A DNA stretch of 36,557 nucleotides from JBAWVR01 sp037147155 (GCA_037147155.1 JBAWVR010000003.1:1-36557), one strand, 5' to 3'. Numbered from the stretch's first letter, positions 7,945 to 15,574 are shown. A program made the numbers and translations. Notes: generated by a model from the letters alone, not told the origin.

Positions 7945-9054
7945 TTACTCCTTGTCTTCTTTTGTTTCAATCAAAATTGTTAACTTTCTAATACAATCCT
8001 CCTGGTCAGTTTTGATTGACCATTCCATCATCTTTGAATAGATGAGACGGATCATTTTACGACTACATGTGAGACTGAGTGCTGACCTCAAGGCTTCTTG
8101 CCTGGTTGATTCATCACCTGTTGGGTAATCACACAGACTCAAAAAACCTTCTGGTGTAGTCTCGGTCTCCAATCGCACTCGCAAATGAACCGTCAGTTTT
8201 TCAAGGGCTTCACTCTTGATTCTGCTCTGGCAGTGTTCAGGGAAACTCTTGTAAATCGATTTGCAAACTTCTAGATCTTCGCCCTTATTCTTGAGCTCTG
8301 GACCAAGCAACATCTCTAAACCCTGAAGGGCTTGTTTCTGAGCATAGTCCAAATCCTCACCATAGTCTCCGTACGGCCTCACACCACTCAATTCCCAAAT
8401 CCTTTTTAGTGATGAGGGTTTTTCAGCAATGTTTGAGGCTTTGATCAAAGCCCGACTGAGAATTGATAAGTCGCCTTTTTCCTCTCTTTCAGCAATCTTA
8501 ATCAATACTTCATCATCTTTGGTCACTTCGATCATTCGATTACTGATTAAATCGAGGCACTTACGACAGTGAGTGGAGCGTGGCAAAAACTTTTTGCAAT
8601 CATCGATTGTTCTAGCCTCGGTCAGACCATGGCTAATCAACCTGCGCAATTTCTCCACAGCTCGAGGACGAAGTACCTCATTGGTAACTGGGTCACCGGC
8701 CATCTTGTCACACTCGTGCACCTCGTTGGCCAAATCGAGCGATTTATCGAAAACCGCCAATTCAACTTCAGAGCCACGCCAGGTTCTCGGATACAAGCAC
8801 CAAGCCTCGCGAAAGGTCTCAGCCTTTTCCAAAAGCGGGATAATGAAACCATCGATTTTGTCCTGAACCTCTCGACGCCCTTCGGTGTCTGGTGCCAACT
8901 GCATGATATGTTCACACTTTTCAAGCGTGTCGGCAGCAGCAAGCTTGACCTTGTAGTGAAGAGGGATATCAAGCGCCCGACAAATCTGAGCCTGTTGTCC
9001 CCCACCTAGAACAGTGTCTACTGTATGGAGAACGGTTTCAGAAATCGTTTGCAT
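7945..9054 (-). CDS. Helical-repeat protein of unknown function, paralog 1
   Basis: 369 residues, no signal peptide or membrane segment, so probably cytoplasmic. Mostly alpha-helical, built from about eight degenerate units of 35-45 residues of the form xDCxxI...P......R...KL..L (LEKCEHIMQLAPDTEGRREV, TIDDCKKFLPRSTHCRKCLD, DLEVCKSIYKSFPEHCQSR). The layout resembles HEAT/ARM-like scaffolds, but I do not recognise the family. It is rich in Cys (11 or more), usually one per unit. The next gene (9231-10346) has the same size and unit pattern. A strong SD (AGGAGG) sits 7 nt before the ATG, and the gene has its own promoter and terminator. Its codons are more GC-rich than those of the neighbouring pilus genes. 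Confidence 0.65.
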   Translation of the reverse strand: MQTISETVLHTVDTVLGGGQQAQICRALDIPLHYKVKLAAADTLEKCEHIMQLAPDTEGRREVQDKIDGFIIPLLEKAETFREAWCLYPRTWRGSEVELAVFDKSLDLANEVHECDKMAGDPVTNEVLRPRAVEKLRRLISHGLTEARTIDDCKKFLPRSTHCRKCLDLISNRMIEVTKDDEVLIKIAEREEKGDLSILSRALIKASNIAEKPSSLKRIWELSGVRPYGDYGEDLDYAQKQALQGLEMLLGPELKNKGEDLEVCKSIYKSFPEHCQSRIKSEALEKLTVHLRVRLETETTPEGFLSLCDYPTGDESTRQEALRSALSLTCSRKMIRLIYSKMMEWSIKTDQEDCIRKLTILIETKEDKE

Positions 9055-9130
9055 TTGTAACCTCCTGGTTTGTGTTTTAAAACTTGAGTTTGTTTTAGAA
9101 AGTATTTTTCAAAGAATTTGTTCCACCTTA

Positions 9131-9159
9131 AGTAGACCAAAAGTGGGGGTGGAAGTCAA
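9131..9159 (-). promoter_or_regulatory. Promoter of helical-repeat gene 1
   Basis: On the minus strand TTGACT (9154-9159), exactly 17 bp, then TCTACT (9131-9136), predicting a leader of about 70 nt. The gene at 10485 has the same layout with the same TCTACT hexamer, which supports both calls. Confidence 0.5.
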
Positions 9160-9182
9160 ACCCAGTTTTTTTGATATAAAAA

Positions 9183-9213
9183 GCCCGTACCACCAATAAT
9201 TGGCGGCACGGGC
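9183..9213 (-). terminator. Terminator of the second helical-repeat gene
   Basis: A 14-bp stem, GCCCGTACCACCAA/TTGGCGGCACGGGC, with a 3-nt loop and two wobble or mismatch positions. On the minus strand it is followed by TTTTT. It lies 18 nt past the stop at 9231. Confidence 0.85.
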
Positions 9214-9230
9214 GGGGTCGGAATTATCCT

Positions 9231-10346
9231 TCAGACTTGAGCTGGCTGCTCACAATCTTTCTCGATGAGATCAGCCATTTTAATTACGCAAGCATCAAAA
9301 ATTAACTGTTTGCCATAGTACTGCGCCTTTCTGGCCACAGCTGCGAAATTTTCGAGAGTCCGAGAATTTTTGTAGGCTTTTTCCAAAAGCTTACTATCCT
9401 CCTGCGGGTACTGATGCAAATAAAGAAGTTGTTCAACTCGTTCTTCTTTTTCAATCTTCTTATTCACCAACCACGAAATGCGCTCCCTGTAACGTGGATA
9501 GAGATAGCTTTCATGTGGAAGCTTAAAGTGGATATAACACAATAAATTCAGGGAGTTGAATTCATTGTCCAAATATCGATGAGCAATCACCTCCATTTTC
9601 TTGGTTATCTTGTTTAAACAAGAGTCATTATTGGCGGTTATCCAACGACCAGAACGTTCTTTCCACCAATTATATAACTCACGCAACAATTTGAGGGAGT
9701 AAGACAGATCGATGATCTTATCTACTGCCAACCAGACGGTCCGTGATTCCACATCAAAATCCCTTGGGTGGGTAATGATATTGAATAGTTCTTGTGGATC
9801 CTTCGACAAATCAACAACCCTGTGAAGAACACTCATCTTCAAAGGCATATCATGATTGTGTAGGAGATTCCAGATACCCCAGCAAACCTTTTTGTCGGTC
9901 GTACTGGTTATGATTGGATTTACAAGACTTCGGATCTTCTCTTTGACTAATTCCTCGGCCAAACCACTTCGAAAACTAGAAATGAGTTCGCCACAACGTG
10001 TAAGGTCGGTATCTGGCAAGGCCAGAATTTTATTTACCACCACCAAACCAATCGGGCAATCACAATCGACGTGAAAGAGAAAATCTCTCAGTGTTTTGAA
10101 ATCACTGGCAGTCTTTTCCAGTTCAGTGACAATCTCTATCAGCTTTTTGCGAGCAGCCTCCCTCTCCTCATCATCACCCGAGTTTGATATGACCATGCGA
10201 CAATCTTGAATCGTATTAACCTTGGTCAAATCAAATTTCGTTTCTCTCGGCACACGAAGGATTTTCCGAACATCAGAATCTTTTTTTTGATCCTTGATCA
10301 AACTGAGAATCGTGGCAACTGTGGACTGGGAATAGCCGGATTTCAT
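9231..10346 (-). CDS. Helical-repeat protein of unknown function, paralog 2
   Basis: 371 residues, soluble and alpha-helical, with about eight repeat units like those of the gene at 7945: TIQDCRMVISNSGDDEER, TRCGELISSFRSGLAEEL, PQELFNIITHPRDFDVES, EERVEQLLYLHQYPQEDS. Each unit starts with an acidic/hydrophobic helix and ends in a K..xL helix. Overall sequence identity to the paralog looks low, but length, repeat layout and gene structure agree, which suggests an old duplication. A strong SD (GGAGG) precedes the ATG by 6 nt. TTGACA stands about 80 nt upstream. No catalytic motif is visible; a protein-binding scaffold is the best guess. Confidence 0.65.
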   Translation of the reverse strand: MKSGYSQSTVATILSLIKDQKKDSDVRKILRVPRETKFDLTKVNTIQDCRMVISNSGDDEEREAARKKLIEIVTELEKTASDFKTLRDFLFHVDCDCPIGLVVVNKILALPDTDLTRCGELISSFRSGLAEELVKEKIRSLVNPIITSTTDKKVCWGIWNLLHNHDMPLKMSVLHRVVDLSKDPQELFNIITHPRDFDVESRTVWLAVDKIIDLSYSLKLLRELYNWWKERSGRWITANNDSCLNKITKKMEVIAHRYLDNEFNSLNLLCYIHFKLPHESYLYPRYRERISWLVNKKIEKEERVEQLLYLHQYPQEDSKLLEKAYKNSRTLENFAAVARKAQYYGKQLIFDACVIKMADLIEKDCEQPAQV

Positions 10347-10403
10347 TGTGAGCCTCCATATTCTGTGGGTTTTTGGACAATAGTTTTAAAGAACAATAGC
10401 TTA

Positions 10404-10432
10404 AAGCTATAACAAAGATAATTTACTGTCAA
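10404..10432 (-). promoter_or_regulatory. Candidate promoter of helical-repeat gene 2
   Basis: On the minus strand TTGACA (10427-10432) with a poor hexamer TAGCTT at 17 bp, or TATAGC at 15 bp. The -35 is perfect but the -10 is uncertain. Confidence 0.35.
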
Positions 10433-10446
10433 ACGTGGTTAAAAAA

Positions 10447-10469
10447 ACGCAATGGGTTCTCCATTGCGT
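10447..10469 (-). terminator. Terminator of the 116-residue orphan gene
   Basis: A perfect 9-bp stem, ACGCAATGG/CCATTGCGT, with a 5-nt loop. On the minus strand it is followed by TTTTTTT. It lies just beyond the stop at 10485. Confidence 0.9.
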
Positions 10470-10484
10470 AGTGATAGACGGTTT

Positions 10485-10835
10485 TTAAACCGGATTATCT
10501 TTCATGAATTCATCGGACTCATATAATTGAGCAATGTGGTTAACACAAACTGTTATGACAGCATTTGTCGAGCCGGGATATTTCAACAATTTTCTCAAAA
10601 TGGCGATATACTCCTCGAGTTTTATTTCATCAGCAAAAAGTTCCATGATTGGATTGTCGAATATTTCTCCGCCTTCGCGTTTAAGTTTTTCATCCTTGAT
10701 AGTCTTGAAATCCCCCTTTTGCTCAGCCTCACTAATTCCCGAAAACCAAAGAACTCGGTCACGGAACTCTTCTCCCATGATACCGATAATGAATTCGGCC
10801 GTCTTGGAATTGTAAGTAATTTTGAAAACTGGCAT
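10485..10835 (-). CDS. Hypothetical protein, 116 residues
   Basis: A small soluble acidic protein with no recognised family. It starts with beta-prone sequence (MPVFKITYNSKTAEFIIG) followed by helices, including a Leu/Ile-rich one near 75-90 (EEYIAILRKLLKY) and a final VNHIAQLYESDEFM. GAGAGG stands 6 nt before the ATG. It has its own promoter (TTGACA-N17-TCTACT at 10914-10942) and terminator, like the two preceding orphan genes, and may be expressed with them. Confidence 0.6.
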   Translation of the reverse strand: MPVFKITYNSKTAEFIIGIMGEEFRDRVLWFSGISEAEQKGDFKTIKDEKLKREGGEIFDNPIMELFADEIKLEEYIAILRKLLKYPGSTNAVITVCVNHIAQLYESDEFMKDNPV

Positions 10836-10913
10836 TTCAAACCTCTCTTTCTTTTCTTTTTATAGGCATCTTTTGGATATTAAACACCAAAAGACAAACA
10901 AACTTCTTTATTT

Positions 10914-10942
10914 AGTAGAGCAAAAAATTGTTTTTATGTCAA
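10914..10942 (-). promoter_or_regulatory. Promoter of the 116-residue orphan gene
   Basis: On the minus strand a perfect TTGACA (10937-10942), 17 bp, TCTACT (10914-10919), with a leader of about 70 nt. Spacing, -10 hexamer and leader length match those of the gene at 7945. A second possible -10 (CCTATAAA) is nearer the gene, in a 15-bp sequence repeated at 10852-10866 and 10964-10978. Confidence 0.55.
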
Positions 10943-10981
10943 ACAAAAAACCTTTCTAGCGTTTTTTCTTTTTATAGGATT

Positions 10982-11124
10982 ACCCGGTTGTGAGCTTTGG
11001 CATCGTTTTTGAAAATTGTGCTTTGTAATTAAACTAAATGTCTAATTAGCAAAACAGACTCTGATGTAATATCAGAGTCTGTTTTGGGCAAAAACAATTT
11101 TAATGCCAAAGTCTACAACGGGGT
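10982..11124 (-). repeat. Family A inverted-repeat element, copy A1 (3' of fusA)
   Basis: A 143-bp element whose outer arms (10982-11003 and 11103-11124) pair over 22 positions with a few mismatches. Its first base on the minus strand falls in the fusA stop codon. The ends read CCCCGTTGTAGACTTTGGC and GCCAAAGCTCACAACCGGG. Inside lies a perfect terminator hairpin. Copies A2 (13375-13517, also 143 bp), A3 (13521-13650) and A4 (18516-18657) share the ends. Confidence 0.75.
11051..11085 (-). terminator. Terminator of fusA inside element A1
   Basis: A perfect 15-bp stem, AAAACAGACTCTGAT/ATCAGAGTCTGTTTT, with a 5-nt loop. Being symmetric it could work on both strands. A4 carries an equivalent hairpin with the same CAGACTCTG start. 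Confidence 0.8.
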
Positions 11125-13268
11125 TATTTTCTAGATTCAATAATCTCTTTAGCAACGTTTGGTGGAACTACTTCGTAGTGATCAAATTCCATGGTTGAAG
11201 ATGCGCGACCTTCTGACATAGAACGGAGAGAAGTAACATAACCAAACATTTCAGATAGAGGCACCTTGGCATTGATAACTTTGTTCATACCACGATCTTC
11301 CATACCTTCAATTTGGGCACGCTTTGAACTCAAGTTTCCGGAGATATCACCCATGAACTTTTCAGGAGTAACAACTTCTACCTTCATGATCGGCTCAAGC
11401 AAGACAGGACGAGCGCGGTTGGCAGCCTCCTGGAAAGCTTGTGAAGCAGCAATCTTGTAAGCGATTTCGGATGAGTCCACATCGTGATATGAACCAAACA
11501 AAAGTTCACAAGAAATGTTTACCATCTTGAAACCAGCCACAATACCACGATCCATACCTTCCTTCACACCCTTTTCAACAGCTGGGATAAATTCCTGAGG
11601 AATCACACCACCCTTGATGGAATCAATGAATTCAAACTCTTCATAACGTTTAACGTTCTTTGAAACTTTTGCACCTTCAACCAAAGCTTCCATCGGCTTG
11701 ATCTTCAATTTAACGTGACCGTATTGACCCTTACCACCAGACTGTTTGATGTACTTGTGTTCAGCTTCTGCTTCACCAAGAATAGTTTCCTTGTAAGCAA
11801 CTTGTGGTTTACCAACGGTAGCTTCAACACCGAATTCACGCTTCATACGATCAACCAAGATTTCCAAGTGGAGTTCACCCATACCTGCAATAACGGTTTC
11901 ATTGGTCTCAGAGTCAGATTTGATTTTGAAAGTTGGGTCTTCATCAGACAAACGCTTCAAAGCCATACCCATTTTCTCGGAGTCAGCCTTGGTCTTTGGT
12001 TCAATCTTCAAAGTGATAACTGGTTCTGGAAATTTGATTTGGTCCAAAATAATCGGCTTGTCTTCATCACAGAAAGTGTGAGAAGTTTTAGCATCTTTCA
12101 AACCGACAGCAGCAGCGATTTCTCCAGCATAAACTGTTTCTACTTCTTCACGCTTGTCAGCCTGCATACGAACGATACGTCCCAATCTTTCTTTGTTACC
12201 AGTAGTGGAGTTGTAGAGATAGGTACCAGAAGAAATAGAACCTGAGTACACACGGAAGTAAGTCAATTGACCAACGAATGGGTCGGCTTGGAGTTTGAAA
12301 GCCAAAGCGGAAAACGGTTCTTCGTCGGAAGCGTGACGAACAACTTCATCACCAGTGACTGGGTCATGACCTTTGACTGGTGGAATATCAAGTGGAGATG
12401 GAAGATAATCAACAACAGCATCGAGTACCAATTGTACACCCTTGTTTTTCAAAGCAGAACCGGTCATAACTGGAACAATGTCGTTGGCAATAGTGGCCTT
12501 ACGCAAAACTCTCTTTAGGTCTTCTAGGGCTGGAACTTTTCCATCCAAATATTCAGTCATCATTTTGTCATCGTTTTCAACGATTTTTTCGATCAATATA
12601 TCATGATACTTCTTGGCTTCAGCCATCATGTTTTCAGGGATATCTTTTTCAATGATTTGATTGCCCATTTCACCTTCAAAGTAGTAGGCCTTCATTTTTA
12701 AGAGGTCGATCACAGCTTCAAAGTTGGATTCCTCACCGATAGGAAGTTGCATGCGCACGGCGTGTGGAGTCAAACGGTCAATAATAGACTGGAAGGAACG
12801 CTCGAAGGAACCACCGGTACGATCAAGCTTGTTGATGAAACAAATGCGGGGCACTTTACCATCATCAGCATAACGCCAGTTAGTTTCAGACTGTGGTTCA
12901 ACACCAGCCACACCGTCAAAGACGACAACAGCACCGTCGAGTACGCGCAAAGAACGCTTTACTTCAGCGGTAAAGTCGATGTGTCCAGGAGTGTCAATAA
13001 TGTTGAAACGGACTTTCTTAGACAAATCAGTACCCATGTAAGATGGGTTCCAGAAACAAGTGATCGCAGCGGAACAAATAGTGATTCCACGCTCTCTCTC
13101 CTGTTCCATCCAGTCGGTAGTAGTGTTACCATCGTGAACTTCACCAATCTTGTGAGATTGACCAGTGTAATACAAAATACGCTCTGAAGTGGTAGTTTTA
13201 CCAGCATCAATGTGCGCAATAATACCGAAGTTTCTGACCTTGTCTAATGAATAGTCTCTTTTTAACAT
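11124..13268 (-). CDS. fusA: Translation elongation factor G
   Basis: 714 residues, full length. EF-G is the GTPase that drives ribosome translocation and, with RRF, ribosome recycling. G1 AHIDAGKTT (about 18-26), the switch I region (ERERGITICSAAIT), G3 DTPGHIDF and G4 NKLD are all present, followed by domains II to V; SYHDVDSSEIAY and GYVTSLRSMSEGRAS are typical of domains IV and V. In most bacteria fusA follows rpsG in the str operon. Here it is separated from rpsG by about 1.8 kb of opposite-strand genes and repeats, and must use its own promoter. TATAAA ends 5 nt before the ATG. Confidence 0.98.
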   Translation of the reverse strand: MLKRDYSLDKVRNFGIIAHIDAGKTTTSERILYYTGQSHKIGEVHDGNTTTDWMEQERERGITICSAAITCFWNPSYMGTDLSKKVRFNIIDTPGHIDFTAEVKRSLRVLDGAVVVFDGVAGVEPQSETNWRYADDGKVPRICFINKLDRTGGSFERSFQSIIDRLTPHAVRMQLPIGEESNFEAVIDLLKMKAYYFEGEMGNQIIEKDIPENMMAEAKKYHDILIEKIVENDDKMMTEYLDGKVPALEDLKRVLRKATIANDIVPVMTGSALKNKGVQLVLDAVVDYLPSPLDIPPVKGHDPVTGDEVVRHASDEEPFSALAFKLQADPFVGQLTYFRVYSGSISSGTYLYNSTTGNKERLGRIVRMQADKREEVETVYAGEIAAAVGLKDAKTSHTFCDEDKPIILDQIKFPEPVITLKIEPKTKADSEKMGMALKRLSDEDPTFKIKSDSETNETVIAGMGELHLEILVDRMKREFGVEATVGKPQVAYKETILGEAEAEHKYIKQSGGKGQYGHVKLKIKPMEALVEGAKVSKNVKRYEEFEFIDSIKGGVIPQEFIPAVEKGVKEGMDRGIVAGFKMVNISCELLFGSYHDVDSSEIAYKIAASQAFQEAANRARPVLLEPIMKVEVVTPEKFMGDISGNLSSKRAQIEGMEDRGMNKVINAKVPLSEMFGYVTSLRSMSEGRASSTMEFDHYEVVPPNVAKEIIESRK

Positions 13269-13374
13269 ATATGTTTATAAAATGCGGGCGGTGCCGATAA
13301 ATTAATAATAAAAAGTGGCTAGCCCTAACTTTTTACAGATGGCATAAGATTAACCTAAAAAGGCTAAAAAATCA
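13269..13374 (-). promoter_or_regulatory. fusA promoter region
   Basis: TATAAA (13274-13279) ends 5 nt before the fusA ATG, predicting a leaderless or nearly leaderless mRNA. TATTAT about 35 bp further upstream is an alternative -10. No convincing TTGACA and no SD are visible. Confidence 0.4.
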
Positions 13375-13517
13375 ACCCGGTTGTGAGATTTGGCGTCGTT
13401 TTTGAAATTGCGTTTAATTACCGTTTTTAATTATCAAATTAGCAAAACAGGTTTTAGCACTAAACTGCATTACATTTTAAACAAAAACAATTTCAACGCC
13501 AAATTCTACAACGGGGT
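13375..13517 (-). repeat. Family A inverted-repeat element, copy A2 (5' of fusA)
   Basis: 143 bp, the same length and orientation as A1, so two copies flank fusA. The outer arms carry GAATTTGGC/GCCAAATC where A1 has GACTTTGGC/GCCAAAGC, a compensated pair. The interior keeps the CTGTTTTGCTAATT segment of A1, but its terminator stem is degraded. Confidence 0.7.
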
Positions 13518-13520
13518 CAA

Positions 13521-13650
13521 TCCCGTTGTAGACTTTGCCATCAAAATATGAATTTTATCCAGGTTTGTGTATGATCTTTTTTTATAGCCAGGACGCAGTT
13601 TGCACAATTAGTCAGTTTTCGAAGAAAACAATGGCAAAGCTCACAACCGG
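13521..13650 (+). repeat. Family A inverted-repeat element, copy A3 (shorter, head-to-head with A2)
   Basis: About 130 bp. The ends CCCGTTGTAGACTTTGCC and GGCAAAGCTCACAACCGG show another compensated change (GCC/GGC instead of GGC/GCC). It abuts A2 in opposite orientation, giving the palindromic junction CTACAACGGG-gtcaat-CCCGTTGTAG. The interior is unrelated to that of A1 and A2. Confidence 0.6.
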
Positions 13651-13662
13651 ACAAAGGAGTTG

Positions 13663-13700
13663 GGGCGGGCCTGGATGGTCGAACCTTCCCAGGCTCGCCC
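13663..13700 (+). other. GC-rich hairpin before the DUF5680-like gene
   Basis: Arms GGGCGGGCCTGG (13663-13674) and CCAGGCTCGCCC (13689-13700) pair except at one position. No T-run follows at once, so it is not a typical terminator. It ends exactly where the candidate -35 (TTGCAT) begins. Confidence 0.5.
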
Positions 13701-13728
13701 TTGCATTTTCCTAGTTTAGTTCTAGACT
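13701..13728 (+). promoter_or_regulatory. Candidate promoter of the first DUF5680-like gene
   Basis: TTGCAT (13701-13706), 16 bp, TAGACT (13723-13728), then a leader of about 40 nt ending in AGGAGG. Confidence 0.4.
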
Positions 13729-13771
13729 GATTGTAAGTGTTCTTTTCTCAAAACTAACCAGGAGGTCCACA

Positions 13772-14302
13772 GTGAAAGAGAAAATCCCCATTGGTCAGAT
13801 CATCAGTTTCTATCTCCAGGCCATGCTCTGTTTCTACCAGAAAAAGGAGGAAGAGGAGGGCTCTGTCATCTTGCATTACAAAGAGACGGGGTATGATTGT
13901 TATGATTTTGAACATGACGATTTCAGACTTTGCCTCCGTGTCAATAATGACTGTCAGCTCTTGGAAATATTCCACAATGGAAACATCGTGTGGAATATGG
14001 TGGTTTGGCTCGAATATTTCGATAGAGTGGCGGCCGAGAAGATCATCGAAGAAGCCCTACTTCACAGCCTTTCCAGAAATGTTTGGAATGGCGGGCGCGG
14101 TATGACTCATTTAAAAGGTCAGCACGGAACATACAAGAATAATCCCAAACAAAATAATATGCTTTATTTTGGTGGCGAAGAAATCTTGTTTACTCCGGAC
14201 GGCAAAAACATCGGTCGCACCATGTATTTTGGCAAAGCCAATATTTACCTCGTATCACCTCCCGATATTGAAGGTCAGACAGCTTGCCCAGCAAGGTGGT
14301 AA
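13772..14302 (+). CDS. DUF5680-like protein, paralog 1
   Basis: 176 residues from a GTG that follows a perfect SD (AGGAGG, 13760-13765). No signal peptide. The order of elements matches its neighbour at 14560: an N-terminal helix (IGQIISFYLQAML), a central strand pair ending in GNIVWNMVVW, a helix, WNGGRG, then a second YFGGEEILF half with YFGKANIYLV. This pattern, an F.G.E strand followed by G..VW.M, is how I remember DUF5680; the function is unknown. It lies on the plus strand between fusA and rpsG. Its codons are more GC-rich than those of the paralog, and it has an SD while the paralog is leaderless, so the two copies may have different histories. Confidence 0.6.
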   Translation: MKEKIPIGQIISFYLQAMLCFYQKKEEEEGSVILHYKETGYDCYDFEHDDFRLCLRVNNDCQLLEIFHNGNIVWNMVVWLEYFDRVAAEKIIEEALLHSLSRNVWNGGRGMTHLKGQHGTYKNNPKQNNMLYFGGEEILFTPDGKNIGRTMYFGKANIYLVSPPDIEGQTACPARW

Positions 14303-14320
14303 AACAAAACAGCAGGCTAA

Positions 14321-14346
14321 CGCCGGCCAAGACTACTTGGCCGGCG
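14321..14346 (+). terminator. Terminator of DUF5680-like gene 1
   Basis: A perfect 11-bp stem, CGCCGGCCAAG/CTTGGCCGGCG, with an ACTA loop and followed by CTTTTTTA, 18 nt after the stop. Confidence 0.92.
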
Positions 14347-14360
14347 CTTTTTTATGTTTT

Positions 14361-14547
14361 ACTACGAGATGAGCCCTCGAATTTCTTGCCCCGCGATTAA
14401 ATTCGCGTGCCCAGAGATGAAATTAATATTTCATTTTTCTGGGAATTTAATTTTACGGAAGCCTGCCCCGCGATGAAAATTATTTATTTTCATTTTGCGG
14501 GGTTCATGGCTTGCCACGAGATGAAATTCTGATTTCATTTTTCGTGG
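14361..14547 (+). repeat. Tandem array of family B hairpins
   Basis: Up to five hairpins in 187 bp, most preceded by TGCC. The clear ones are 14410-14443 (stem CCCAGA/TCTGGG), 14466-14502 (CCCCGC/GCGGGG) and 14514-14547 (CCACGA/TCGTGG). All three share the inner stem ATGAAA(A)T/AT(T)TTCAT and the same lopsided internal loop, one G on the left against TTT on the right. Weaker relatives lie at 14361-14390 and 14389-14408. The lower stems differ in sequence but stay fully paired, so pairing itself seems selected. The last unit touches the -10 box of the next gene. Confidence 0.75.
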
Positions 14548-14553
14548 TATAAT
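14548..14553 (+). promoter_or_regulatory. -10 box of DUF5680-like gene 2
   Basis: TATAAT directly after the last family B hairpin and 6 nt before the ATG. A start 7 nt downstream of the box would be the A of the ATG, so the mRNA should be leaderless. Confidence 0.6.
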
Positions 14554-14559
14554 TTCCCC

Positions 14560-15045
14560 ATGGATAAAATAAAAATTAATGAAGTGGTAGAAGTATACTT
14601 CAAAGCTATGCTAGCTGGGTATTTTGGCGAAAAAAGCGGAGAAGTAACAATTGAAAAAATAAATAATAAGAAAACTCTGACATATAAAGATGGTAATTTT
14701 ATAGTAGTCGACAGCTACACCGACAATTTTGGCACAACTGAAATATCTTGGCGCGGTAATACTGTGTGGATGATGTTCTACTATGGTCATTACTCGACTG
14801 AGGCTATACCACATCTAATAGCTGCTCTCAAACCTCAATTAGAAAATAAAATTTGGCTTGGCGGACGTGGACCAAAACTTGTTGAGATGGGTAAATATTT
14901 CTATGAAAACATAGTGGAGGCTAATGACCCAATGGAGTTCCGTGGTATGGAATCAATCACCTCCCTCGGACTCGACGACAAACCAGTGGTTATTGGTTAT
15001 CATCGATATTGCGGCAAGGCGGTGGAAGAATTTATGGAGAGATAA
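14560..15045 (+). CDS. DUF5680-like protein, paralog 2
   Basis: 161 residues, soluble. Two similar halves can be seen. The first runs from a helix (INEVVEVYFKAML) through YKDGNFIVVDSYTDNFGTTE to GNTVWMMFYYG. The second runs from WLGGRG through KYFYENIVEANDPMEFRGME to PVVIGYHRYCG. The D.Y.G..E strand plus G..VW.M.Y.G is what I associate with DUF5680, of unknown function. It ends 59 bp before the convergent rpsG and shares a bidirectional terminator with it. There is no SD; the gene starts 6 nt after TATAAT. Confidence 0.65.
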   Translation: MDKIKINEVVEVYFKAMLAGYFGEKSGEVTIEKINNKKTLTYKDGNFIVVDSYTDNFGTTEISWRGNTVWMMFYYGHYSTEAIPHLIAALKPQLENKIWLGGRGPKLVEMGKYFYENIVEANDPMEFRGMESITSLGLDDKPVVIGYHRYCGKAVEEFMER

Positions 15046-15051
15046 AAACGC

Positions 15052-15085
15052 AAAACAAAAAACCGCGTGAGCGGTTTTTTGTTTT
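15052..15085. terminator. Bidirectional terminator between DUF5680-like gene 2 and rpsG
   Basis: A fully symmetric 15-bp stem, AAAACAAAAAACCGC/GCGGTTTTTTGTTTT, with a GTGA loop; T-runs form on both strands. Confidence 0.92.
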
Positions 15086-15103
15086 GAGTATTCGTTTTTT
15101 AAT

Positions 15104-15574
15104 TTACCAAGCAAAATGTGCAAAAGCCTTGTTTGCCTCAGCCATCTTGTGAACGTTTTCCTTCTTCTTAACAGCTTCACCTTCGTTCTTACTTGCAGCA
15201 ATGATTTCAGTAGCAAGCTTGATGGCCATAGGCTGGCCTTTCTTGGAACGAGCGGCGCCGATGATCCAGCGCATAGCGAGAGCCTGACGGCGCTCTGGGC
15301 GGATTTCAGTTGGAACCTGATAGTTAGCACCACCAACACGGCGGGAGCGAACTTCGATAGTAGGAGTAGCATTCTTCAAAGCGGTTTCGAAAACTTCAAT
15401 TGGGTTTTCCACTTTTTCCTTCTCTTTGATGATCTCTAGCATTCCGTAAATTATTTTACGAGCAATGGTTTTCTTACCACGTTCCATAATATAATTTGTA
15501 AGTTTCGCAATCTTATCTGACTTGTATACAGCATCTGGAGCAATAGCAGCTCGGGCTTTAATTTTTCTACGCAT
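15104..15574 (-). CDS. rpsG: 30S ribosomal protein S7
   Basis: 156 residues, normal length. S7 nucleates assembly of the 30S head on the 3' domain of 16S rRNA and touches the E site. MRRKIKARAAIAPDAVY, YIMERGKKTIARKIIY, RVGGANYQVPTEIRPERR and the C-terminal helix (AEANKAFAHFAW) are all typical. The frame is open for 15 more codons upstream, but those lie in the structured family C repeat and show no S7 similarity. The ATG follows 9 nt after that repeat. In E. coli S7 represses its own synthesis by binding the rpsL-rpsG spacer; here that spacer is the family C element. Confidence 0.97.
   Translation of the reverse strand: MRRKIKARAAIAPDAVYKSDKIAKLTNYIMERGKKTIARKIIYGMLEIIKEKEKVENPIEVFETALKNATPTIEVRSRRVGGANYQVPTEIRPERRQALAMRWIIGAARSKKGQPMAIKLATEIIAASKNEGEAVKKKENVHKMAEANKAFAHFAW

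Noticed and set aside
11715..12245. 176-residue plus-strand frame inside fusA
   Set aside because: Antisense shadow of a well-conserved gene; no start signals or protein features of its own.
14361..14547. CRISPR array
   Set aside because: The units are hairpins of varying sequence with no constant repeat and no unique spacers of even length; no cas genes are nearby.
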